The notes beneath the pieces were generated by a model. That model saw nothing but the letters and a program-made list of their open reading frames with translations, made no database searches and was not told the DNA's origin. Shown one piece after another: positions 7,690 through 16,100 of a stretch of 19,376 nt of DNA. The DNA comes from Candidatus Scatousia excrementipullorum (GTDB taxonomy: Bacteria; Cyanobacteriota; Vampirovibrionia; Gastranaerophilales; Gastranaerophilaceae). Positions within the stretch are counted from its first letter, which is position 1. Each line of letters begins with the position of its first letter. A program made the position numbers and the translations under genes. The stretch covers positions 1 to 19,376 of the forward strand of contig JADIND010000036.1 of assembly GCA_017694215.1 (NCBI GenBank), in the 5' to 3' direction.

Positions 7690-8502
7690 TTACATATCCA
7701 GAATTTTTCTATAAACGGCGTTTTTATTAATATTATACAGAGAAGAAAGTATCACTGAAATCTCCTTTGCTTTAAAACCTCTGGTTAAAAGCAGATTAAT
7801 TTTTTCATCAAGATTAACATCATTTTCATGCTGATTTTGCCTGAAAACCAGTACAACAAGCTCACCTTTAACACCGTTTTGTTTAAAATATGCTAAAAGA
7901 TTTTCTGCCGAATCCGTTACAATTTCTTCAAAAACTTTTGTTAATTCTCTACCGACAGCAACTTTAGTTTCGGGGTTAATTTGTTTTATAATCTCAAGAG
8001 TCTTAATCAACCTGTTAGGAGATTCATAAAAAACCGTGTCGGAAAATTGATTTTTTTTCAGCAATTCAACAATTTGCGGCTCTGTTTTCGGGAGAAAACC
8101 CAGAAAAGTGAAATCTTCACTTTCTCTCGGAATTTGCGAAAGAAAAGTTACGACAGCATTAGCCCCCGGCAAAGAGGTTACGCTAAACCCGTGTTCTTTC
8201 AATTCGTTGACAATAACCGCCCCCGGGTCGCAGAAAAGCGGAGTTCCGGCATCAGACACAAGTGCTATTTTCCTGTCATCTTTCAGAATTTCCAAAAATT
8301 TATTTATGCGTTCTTTTTCATTAAATTTATGATAAGAAATACATTTTGTTTTTATATCAAAATGATTGAGAAGTTTTTGTGTAACTCTGCTGTCTTCACA
8401 GGCAATTATATCGACTGATTTTAAGACATCCAGTGCCCTTAGCGTAATATCTCCGAGATTTCCAATAGGTGTTGGAACAATATAAAAATCATATTCTTTC
8501 AT
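7690..8502 (-). CDS. rsmI: 16S rRNA (cytidine1402-2'-O)-methyltransferase RsmI
   Basis: A 270-residue SAM-dependent methyltransferase of the tetrapyrrole-methylase fold that 2'-O-methylates C1402 in the decoding centre of 16S rRNA. Diagnostic segments are YIVPTPIGNLGDITLRAL (7-24), ACEDSRVT (34-41), SYHKFNE (56-62), LVSDAGTPLFCDPG (81-94), LPGANAVVTFLS (111-122), FTFLGFLP (131-138), FYESPNRL (158-165) and GRELTKVFEE (184-193). The C-terminal helical domain ending NKNAVYRKIL is the usual RsmI end, and the length is that of the family. No clear ribosome binding site precedes the ATG. The gene lies 60 bases after the radical SAM gene on the same strand and may be read with it. Confidence 0.96.
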   Translation of the reverse strand: MKEYDFYIVPTPIGNLGDITLRALDVLKSVDIIACEDSRVTQKLLNHFDIKTKCISYHKFNEKERINKFLEILKDDRKIALVSDAGTPLFCDPGAVIVNELKEHGFSVTSLPGANAVVTFLSQIPRESEDFTFLGFLPKTEPQIVELLKKNQFSDTVFYESPNRLIKTLEIIKQINPETKVAVGRELTKVFEEIVTDSAENLLAYFKQNGVKGELVVLVFRQNQHENDVNLDEKINLLLTRGFKAKEISVILSSLYNINKNAVYRKILDM

Positions 8503-8562
8503 AAGCTGATTTTAACACAGACCTGCCGGATATAAAAGTCAAATAAAACAGGCTACAAAATT

Positions 8563-9339
8563 TTATGTCCACTCTGAAATTTCTTTTTTACTCGGTTCCC
8601 AGAAACATTTTTCAATCTCACCCGGTTTGCAGTAGCGGCAGAACGGAGTCGGCTTAACCATTGCGTTCAAAACTGACTCCCATTTGTCAGCTTTATAAAT
8701 ATCAACATAATCAAATTCACTGACTTCAAGATTTGTACCGAAATATTTATTAAAATGTTCTATATGAGCGAGAGTGCAGCAAGTATATAGTTTACCTTTT
8801 TTCAAAGTTGCACAATTTTTTACCGCACAACGTCTGAAAGAATTAACCCAATACTGCTTGCCTTCAAGATCTAGTTTATATTTTGTCCATAATTTTCTGT
8901 TCTGCTCGTCTTTTGCAACGGAAGTATACCCGAGGAAAACACCATGTTCGCGGGCTTTTGCCTCAACAGATTTATAATCCATATTCAGGGTATAATCAGA
9001 AACCCAGAGCTGAATATTATAACGTTTGCAAGCTTTCCAGAATCTTTCTTCCTGCTGCGGCAGAAGAATTCCGTTAGTAATAACAACGAGTTTTGTATTA
9101 GGGAAAAGACTTCTTGCAATCGGGAAAAAGTCAATAATTTCCGGATGCAAAAGCGGTTCCCCGCCAAGAAGAAACATCTCGCCGATATCGCCCCCGGATA
9201 ATTCCGAGAGTCTTGTCAAATCTCTTTCAAAATCATCTATATCAAGAAAGAACTTTTCTGCAAGCGGCGAAAAATGAGTACAGCCTTTACAATTAAGATT
9301 ACAATGATCTGTTAAATGAATATCTACTTTTTGTAACAT
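8563..9339 (-). CDS. Radical SAM protein with cysteine-rich C-terminus
   Basis: A 258-residue radical SAM enzyme. The [4Fe-4S] motif is HCNLNCKGC (Cys13, Cys17, Cys20). LLGGEPLLHPE (57-67) is the GGEP motif that binds the SAM amino group, and VVITNG (85-90) is a further strand of the barrel. The C-terminal part carries Cys171, 176, 187, 188, 234, 237 and 245, in the pattern RRCAVKNC, LYTCC and FCRYC, suggesting an auxiliary Fe-S cluster of the SPASM/twitch kind. Proteins of this shape are often found among surface-polysaccharide genes, but no such genes are adjacent, so the substrate is unknown. I start at the ATG at 9339. A TTG 36 bases upstream (9375) also opens the frame, but it is the first part of a TTGACA -35 box, so translation from it is very unlikely. 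Confidence 0.85.
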   Translation of the reverse strand: MLQKVDIHLTDHCNLNCKGCTHFSPLAEKFFLDIDDFERDLTRLSELSGGDIGEMFLLGGEPLLHPEIIDFFPIARSLFPNTKLVVITNGILLPQQEERFWKACKRYNIQLWVSDYTLNMDYKSVEAKAREHGVFLGYTSVAKDEQNRKLWTKYKLDLEGKQYWVNSFRRCAVKNCATLKKGKLYTCCTLAHIEHFNKYFGTNLEVSEFDYVDIYKADKWESVLNAMVKPTPFCRYCKPGEIEKCFWEPSKKEISEWT

Positions 9340-9346
9340 AATATTA

Positions 9347-9375
9347 AGTATATAAAAATTAAAAGTTATTGTCAA
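9347..9375 (-). promoter_or_regulatory. Strong promoter placing the radical SAM transcript start at its ATG
   Basis: On the minus strand a perfect TTGACA (9375-9370) is followed after exactly 17 bases by TATACT (9352-9347). Only seven bases separate this -10 from the ATG (9339-9337), so the expected transcription start coincides with the A of the start codon. No Shine-Dalgarno is present. The mRNA should be leaderless. Confidence 0.7.
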
Positions 9376-9461
9376 TTCAAACGGAGGCTGAAATCTACTG
9401 CAAACAGATGAAATTTGCTGCAGAGAATTGCCGTGAAAATAACAATGATAGTAATTTTATT

Positions 9462-9480
9462 GTTGGGCTGAAAGCCCAAC
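9462..9480. repeat. Hairpin repeat GTTGGGCT-GAA-AGCCCAAC
   Basis: A perfect 8-bp stem with a GAA loop, followed by CTAC. It is similar in style to the GTTGGG/CCCAACCTAC repeats known from many cyanobacterial genomes. It is the first of the row of palindromes in this gap. Confidence 0.75.
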
Positions 9481-9490
9481 CTACTTAGCT

Positions 9491-9513
9491 CCCTCTCACC
9501 TTGCTGGAGAGGG
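9491..9513. repeat. Hairpin repeat CCCTCTC/GAGAGGG
   Basis: Arms CCCTCTC (9491-9497) and GAGAGGG (9507-9513) enclose nine bases, and GGCTGGGGCGAGGGGG follows. The same arms recur at 18364-18384 inside the prepilin frame, and in another form at 9835-9855. Confidence 0.7.
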
Positions 9514-9559
9514 CTGGGGCGAGGGGGCGGACAGGATAAAAAGTGTTGCAGAGCCCTAG

Positions 9560-9578
9560 CCCCCTTTTGTAAAGGGGG
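9560..9578. repeat. Hairpin repeat CCCCCTTT-TGT-AAAGGGGG
   Basis: Perfect 8-bp arms around a three-base loop, followed by AATAGATGGGGGATTTTTT. The T-run comes 12 bases after the stem, too far for a normal terminator, so I treat it as one of the dispersed palindromes. Confidence 0.65.
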
Positions 9579-9639
9579 AATAGATGGGGGATTTTTTCCC
9601 ATGTCATTCTGAAACGTTAATCACGGCGGCTGTGCGGCT

Positions 9640-9694
9640 ACGGAGTGTCGGAAAACCCTCCGGCACTCCGTGCCACCTCCCTTACAAGGGAGGC
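9640..9694. repeat. Dispersed repeat with two hairpins (CCTCCGGCAC type), copy 1
   Basis: Two neighbouring hairpins, GGCAC-TCC-GTGCC (9662-9674) and CCTCCCTT-AC-AAGGGAGG (9676-9693). An upstream arm, ACGGAGTGTCGG, can pair with CCGGCACTCCGT in an alternative fold. Related copies are at 10000-10047 (degenerate) and 18154-18203 (inside the prepilin frame). Confidence 0.75.
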
Positions 9695-9702
9695 GTTTTA
9701 TG

Positions 9703-9781
9703 GCGGAGCGTGTGCGTAAGCACGATAGCGGAGCAGAAAGGTGAAAATTTTCTAAGAGCCTGAAACCAATTCAGGATGACA
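9703..9781 (+). repeat. 79-bp repeat, left copy of an inverted pair flanking the autotransporter gene
   Basis: These 79 bases match the reverse complement of 17245-17323 with four mismatches by my reading (about 95 % identity). The unit contains GTGCGTAAGCAC, then GCGGAGCAGAAAGGTG, and ends in the palindromic CCTGAA-ACCAA-TTCAGG followed by ATGACA. No transposase or target duplication is visible. Confidence 0.85.
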
Positions 9782-9800
9782 GGATGCTGCGGTATTGCGA

Positions 9801-9820
9801 TTGCGGGTCGGAGCCCGCAA
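9801..9820. repeat. Hairpin repeat TTGCGGG/CCCGCAA
   Basis: Seven-base arms TTGCGGG (9801-9807) and CCCGCAA (9814-9820) with a six-base loop, followed by TGACG. It is a single copy in the window and a member of the palindrome row. Confidence 0.65.
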
Positions 9821-9834
9821 TGACGCATAATAGT

Positions 9835-9855
9835 CCCTCTCCAGAGGGGAGAGGG
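9835..9855. repeat. Hairpin repeat CCCTCTCC/GGAGAGGG
   Basis: Arms CCCTCTCC (9835-9842) and GGAGAGGG (9848-9855) around a short loop. Related to the units at 9491-9513 and 18364-18384. Confidence 0.65.
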
Positions 9856-9999
9856 GGCAGACTAAATATAATTGCCTTACCAATGAAAGTGTTTAGTAGT
9901 TTTTTGTAATCTCTGATTACCGAAACCTACATTACTAAAAAGGCTCAACTAAATTTTCTACGCTTTCAGGATGACATGGAGAGGCGGCTGTGTAATTGC

Positions 10000-10047
10000 A
10001 GAGTATAGAAAAATCCTCCGCCGCATACGCGGTACCTCCCTTACAAT
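10000..10047. repeat. Dispersed repeat (CCTCC type), degenerate copy 2
   Basis: TGCAGAGTATAGAAAAATCC, then CCGC-ATAC-GCGG (10021-10032), then TACCTCCCTTACAA. The layout matches 9640-9694 and 18154-18203, but the second hairpin has lost its right arm (ACAATAG instead of ACAAGGGAGG). The TGCAGAGTAT upstream part is shared with the copy in the prepilin frame. Confidence 0.65.
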
Positions 10048-10070
10048 AGTTGTGCCGGCTCGCCTGCATA

Positions 10071-10113
10071 AATAATAAAAAGGGGTATATCAAAGATACC
10101 CCTTTTTATTATT
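10071..10113 (-). terminator. Rho-independent terminator of the autotransporter gene
   Basis: A perfect 18-bp stem: AATAATAAAAAGGGGTAT (10071-10088) pairs with ATACCCCTTTTTATTATT (10096-10113) around a seven-base loop. Read on the minus strand it ends in TTTTTATTATT and begins at the stop codon of the autotransporter (10109-10111). The A/T flanks make it able to work in both directions, but nothing on the plus strand needs it. Confidence 0.9.
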
Positions 10114-13100
10114 TCATTGATTTCAAAATTGTTTTAGTTTTTTGTTTTTGAGCATTGGTATCATTTTTCTTTTTGCCGAAATTGAACCAGTCAAACATAT
10201 ACTGCAAGCCGAGCTGGAAGCCAATACCGGTTCTTCCGCCGTTTCTGAGTGTAATTTGGATATAAGAATTGAGTCTGTCTTTCCAGGTTTTTGTAGCACC
10301 GATACCGTACTGGAGATATCCGTGACGCATATTGAGGTTCGGCAAATCCACGTTACCAGCCTGTCCTCCTACCTGCTCGTTAATATTAAACATATACTGG
10401 ATTGTACCGTATAAACTCCAAGTTTCTCGTGCATAAATAAGGTTTAAACCCGGAGCAACATTTATACCGTTAAGAAGACCCGAATTCATGCCCATAACAC
10501 CGTAATCTGTACCCCAGCTTTGTTTACCGAAAATATTATAAGAAATAAAAGCTGTCGGCTGGATTGTAAAGTGTTTGGTAGCGTGAAGATTATATGCAAG
10601 TTTTGCGGCAGTCCCTGCAAACCAGTTACCGGCATTTTCGTTAAAACCTGCGACCTGCATTTCGTTATTGTAACCACCGCCGTACGCCATCATGGAAGCG
10701 ATAAAGTCGTTTTTCATAAATGTTCCCATGAAGCCGCCCTGTCCGCCGTTCTGGTACATATTCACGCTGTTAAAGTTCTGATTGCTGCCGCTATAGGCGA
10801 TGAATGCTGTCGGGAGGAACTTCCAACCGTCTTTTAAATCTACTACAGGGAAATCTGCACCAACGATTGCACCATAAGCATTGTTACCAACATTAAGCCC
10901 CTGTGACATTGATAAAGTTTCAAAGTTTACATAAGACTTAAACCACAGTCCGCCATCTTCTTTTTTATACTGGTAAGGTGCAAACATAGGTTCAACCGAA
11001 GCATATTTGTTGGCTGTTTTATCGCTGTCAAGATATCTTTCACTATGCAGTATAACATGGTTCAGAATGATATCATCGATTGCAAGCTGATTATTATACA
11101 TAGCAAGGGTTGCAGCCTGTCCGCGGAATACCTGTGGATTATAGCTGACAAGATTTGCGGTATAAAGGCCGGAACCTTGAGAAAAGAGTTTGTAATTACC
11201 GATAGGCGTGAATATGGCTTTATCTGTAGCCATAAAATCCACATTTTCAATAGAATCGGCATCAAATATCTGGAATTTAATTTCTCTATCAACAGGAGCT
11301 CCGCCGATAAAATTAAAATCTGCAACATTTAAAATACCGCTTGAATCAGATTTTAAATTGTCGATTATAAAAGTATCACCAACTTTATGTCTTGCATCAA
11401 GGTCAACTGTTACATTATTTAAATCATTAATAACAGCATTTGTAATTGAGGAGTCATCAAGAACACCGTTCATAACCTGCAATGCGGAATTATTTTCCAT
11501 TGTAAGGTTAGCAACCGTAAAGTCTTTAGTTGCAGAACCGAGGAACAGGCTTGAATTATTTTTAATATAAACATCTCCGCCTGTTATATAGCTGTCGGCA
11601 TCTGTGATATAAATATGTGACTCATTATCAAAAGTTGAAGAACCGCTTACCTGCTGCAAACCACCGCCGGCTCCGGTTGCATTTGTTACACCATCTGTTG
11701 TAAGAACACCATCAAAGATGTGAATCATACCGTTCCATTTGTCGTTGGAATCAAGATTTAATTCAGCACTATTATTGACATTGACAAGAGCTCCACTCTG
11801 TATATCAACAGCAACTTCCTTTTCAATAACACTTGGTCTTTGAATATTTAAAACTGACCCGCTGTTCAGGTTAAGGTTTCCGCTGTCAGCATCAAGAATA
11901 CCGGTTTCTTCAGGATTTGTTACGGCATAGTTGAGCGTTCCTCCATTCAGATGGATTGTACCTTCATCTTCCCATATATCGTCATTCCCGATTTCCAGAA
12001 TTCCGCCCGTAACTTCTGTTGTAACTCCGTCGCGTATGTTTGTTTGAACTTTATGTGCTATATAACTGTCTTTATCTGCTAGTTCAAGATATCCTCCGGC
12101 AAATTCAAGTAACCCTCCTGAAGCTTGAAGTTTTCCGTTAGGATTACCAGCTGAAGTTACATTATCAACTGTTAAACTACCATCCGTCATAAAAATATCG
12201 CCGTCCCATTCGTCCAATTCATCATTCAGAATAAGACTTCCGCCGTTAATATAAGTTGTAGTACCATCATTGACAATAGCCGTTACTTCTTTTGAAATTG
12301 AACTCCCTTGATTTAAAACAAGACTGCCTGAGCCGAGTGTAACTTCTCCGCCCTTTGCCACAAGTGTACCGTTATTACGGTTATTACAGTCAAAACCATC
12401 AATATTAAGAGTTCCGTTTGTTACGTTAACTGTACCGTTCCAGATATCATTAGTACTTATATCTGTTGCACTGGAATTAAGATTTACAACAACATCTTTG
12501 CCGTTAAGCGTTAATGAAGAACCTCCGCTGATACCTGTTGCCGCGTCTTTTGCAATACTGCCTGAAGTCAGGGTTATATCTGAATTAATAGCCCCGGTAC
12601 TACCCTGAGCATCCTGCCCTATATTAAAATTACCGTCATTAACGGTTAAATTACCACTCCACGCTTCTTCAGTAGCCCAGTTCAAGGTACCATTATTAAT
12701 TGTATTTACGGAACCTTCGCCAAAGAAAGTATTTGTAACAGTTGTAACACCGTTTTCCTGAACAAATGAACCGGTAAATTTAGAGTTATCACCGTTAAGA
12801 GCAAGCGTTCCGGAATTTGTAATCTTACCTGTACCTATAATATTGCTGTTGACTGTATTAATACTGCCGGCATCAATAGTCCAGGTTCCGTCGTTTGTAA
12901 TATCAGTATTGAAAATATTTGTACCCTGAATAGTGGCGGCACCTGCGTTATATATATCATTCTGACCGGCCTGACCGGATGTACCTTTCAAGGTAACATT
13001 TGCAAGTATCATATCGCCTGCGGCATTGTAAATTGCACCGCCCTGTTGTGCAATATTATTTGTAAAAACAGTATCAGTAACAGTAAGCTTTCCGCCGTTA

Positions 13101-16100
13101 TTATAAATAGCTCCGCCAAGACCGGCTGCTTTGTTGTTTTGTAAAATTACATTATCAACAGTTATTTTAGCCGATGCACTATTATTTTCAATAACAGCAC
13201 CATTGGCTGATGTAGAACCGTTTTCACTGACATTTGTGCGGTCTTTATATGCATCCTGAATAGTAAGGTCTTTAATATTTAATTCAACATCAACACCTGA
13301 TGCGATATTAAAGAAACTTCCGTTTTCATAACTAACAGGGTCAATCGGCTGCCCGCTCTCATCAAGAGAAGGTTCAATTTTACCGGACAGGATACTCAAT
13401 TCCGGATGTTCCGAATCTTTACCCGTAACATTAAAGATACCTTTTGCGGTTGCACTGAGAGATTTATCTATATTGTAAGTATAAGCACTTGTATCATCTT
13501 CTGTACCCGGGTTAATAACCGAAAACTGAAAGAATCTGGAGCCATCGGCTTTGTTCATATCATACAGTGTATTGTTATTGGTTTTTCCTGTAGTTTCAAG
13601 GAAGATACTCGTCTTAGAGTCAGTAATACCGACACTGTAAGTATAAGCGGTAGTGGCACCCTGCATAACAACTTCACCCTCATTCTGGGTAAATTGGGCG
13701 TTGCCTTTCAAAACATCATCGGTAGTATCTACACGTCCTGTGTCATATCTTTGAGAACCTGTTTCAATACCGTCAATAAAGATATTTCCGATAGTAAAAT
13801 CAGCAGTACCTAACCCTTCATTTGAAATAGTAAGAGTATCGGTATCCATATAACCTTGAGTTGCACTTCCGAGTTCATCACGGAATGTGGCATTAATATC
13901 AAGTCTTATGGTATCGTCAGTTGTAAGTTTTGAGAAAGAGTAATCTTTCATCTCACCATCAGCTGCAAGGTCAAGAGTTGTACCGTTTTTCAATGCATAA
14001 GTTGTTTCTCCGGTAAAATCGGTTACACTGCCTAAAGCCACAACAGCGTTATCAAAACTGACAGTATTTTCATTGCCGTTTTTAATAGCACCGGCCAGAG
14101 TATAGTTACCGTCAACGAATTCAGCCTTCGCACCGGCTGCACCTTCAACAAAGTCAACGACGCCGCTAATCGCACTGCTGCCGGTTCCTGTAGAAGTATG
14201 GCTCAATACTGCATTACTTCCGAGGTGTACTTTATCGTAATCAACAGCGGAAGATGTAATTGTCAGGCTGCCTGCGTTAATATTTTTATCACCGCCAAAA
14301 ACTTTTCCGCCTTCCTCAACGGTTGTTGTGCCTGCTGTTTGAGTAAATTCACCGGTAAAGCCGGAGGCATCTGAAGTATTTTTCAGAGTAAGCGTATTTG
14401 CATTTGTAATAGTTCCGCCGGTTCCGTTAACCGTGCCGGAGATATTAAATACTGAATTATTTGCAACAGTACCGCCATTGCTTGTAAGTATTCCGGAGAT
14501 ATCAAGAGTTCCGTTGTTTGTAAAGGTGCCGCCTGTAGTTTCAAGAGTACCCGACACATTAAATTCGCTGCCGGCATTATTTGTAACCAGAGCATTATCA
14601 GAATTTACGAAATTGTTTGTAACATTGATAATACCAGCATTAGTAACACTGCCGCTGCCTGAATTTGTAAATGAACCCGTTATGAAAAGTGTACCTTCGT
14701 TGGTTACTTTACCTGTACCGCTATTGGTAAGTTCACCGCCGTAGGTTACATTATTTTTAGTAGTGAGAGTTGCAATTTCAGTACCGTCGATTGCGAGGTC
14801 TGCCTTTGTATTTGAATTATCAAGGATTAAATCAAGATCGAGGTGGGAACTTTTTTCACCGTTGATAGATGCAATAATGGAATCTGCATTACTGTTATTA
14901 AGAATTTCAACATCAGAATTACTTGTATAAAAAGTAGAGCCGTCAGCAAGATACGAACCTGAGTTGAAAATAACAGTACCGCTCATAATCTCATTATTTT
15001 TAAACATTGAACCGTTTTCTTTAACGGTCGTAGTACCGCCTCGCTGAGAGAACCATCCAAGATTAGAATTATCCCCTTCCAGTGAAAGATTGATATCATC
15101 TACCCGGAAATAACCTTCACCTTTAAGCTGACCGGATATTGTCAAGTCAACATATGAGAATAATTCTGCACCTTGTGCAATATTTATGGTATCAGAACCA
15201 AACAATGAATCTGAAGTGGCTCCGTAATCCTCATCAAGATTTATAGTCCCTTTGTTAATATTAACCACACCGGTAAATCCTGTGTTGTTACCTGTCATAT
15301 ATAACGTACCATCACCTATTTTTGTGAAAGTGCCGTCTTTTTCCTTTTCTGAAGAAAGATTAGAAAGGAATGAATTCTTGTCGTTTATTTGTTCCCGGGC
15401 AATATCAAAAATCAATTCGGCATCTTTTGAAATTGTTGTACCTGAAGCATTGTAGTAAGCATCATTTATATCATCATCAACATATTTCAAAATACCTTCC
15501 GCAACAGATACCTGACCTGAAAAATCGGAAAAATCTCCGTTTATAGTCATTGTATTGGAACCTGACTTGATTATCTCAGCATTTGTAACACCATCAGCAA
15601 GTGTTACGTTATTTTCAGTCATAGTAAAATCTGAACCGATTTTATACTCAACAGAACCATAGTTTTTCGTCACTTTAATAATTGCATTTTCAAGCGAAGG
15701 AGCTGTTTGACTTGCGAAAGTCAATTTTCCGTAACCTTCAATATTTACACTACCCGTATAATCAGCACTGTTGTTATCTGCAACAACAAGATTCCCGCCA
15801 TATTCTATATTAATAGCAGCAGTATTATCGTCGGAAGCAAGTCCGCTGTTTATCGTAACATCACCGCCCTGCTGTACATTCATAATACTGTTTTGGGCAA
15901 AATAAATATCATTAGCTGAACCGTTTGCCGTATTACCGGTAAATGTTGAATCACTGATATTAATAACGGCATTTGCGGCATTATAGATAGCTCCGCCCTG
16001 TGCAGTTCCGCCCGTGGCAGTAACAGAGTTATTTGAAAAAGTCGTACCGCTTATATTAGCAGTACCGGAGTTGTACAATGCCCCGCCCTGTGCAGTGAGA

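Larger units (their letters stand above)
9376..10070. other. Gene-free 0.7-kb stretch composed of palindromic repeats
   Basis: No convincing gene lies here. The stretch is more GC-rich than its surroundings and is built from several different short hairpin-forming units placed one after another (9462-9480, 9491-9513, 9560-9578, 9640-9694, 9703-9781, 9801-9820, 9835-9855 and 10000-10047). Half-sites of a TCCTGAA/TTCAGGA repeat occur at 9601-9614 and 9964-9978. The part at 9376-9460 and the AT-rich part at 9860-9960 show no clear repeats apart from a short hairpin at 9906-9920. A 76-codon minus-strand frame over 9372-9602 simply translates the repeats. Confidence 0.75.

Noticed and set aside
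9340..9375. TTG start for the radical SAM protein
   Set aside because: The TTG is the beginning of a perfect TTGACA -35 box correctly spaced from TATACT; no ribosome binding site precedes it, and the natural radical SAM start is the ATG at 9339.
9372..9602. 76-codon minus-strand frame
   Set aside because: It translates the hairpin repeats (PPSIPPLQKG, PRPSPLQQGERE), has no ribosome binding site, and ends inside the radical SAM promoter.
9906..9920. Hairpin GTAATC-TCT-GATTAC as a terminator
   Set aside because: The stem is short and AT-rich, and its T-run precedes the stem on the plus strand and becomes an A-run after it on the minus strand.
9376..10070. CRISPR array or IS element
   Set aside because: The repeats differ from each other and are irregularly spaced, no spacer pattern is seen, and there is no transposase or Cas gene in the window.
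13406..13813. 135-codon plus-strand frame inside the autotransporter gene
   Set aside because: It is an antisense shadow of the continuous 2297-codon gene, with no ribosome binding site or recognisable domain.
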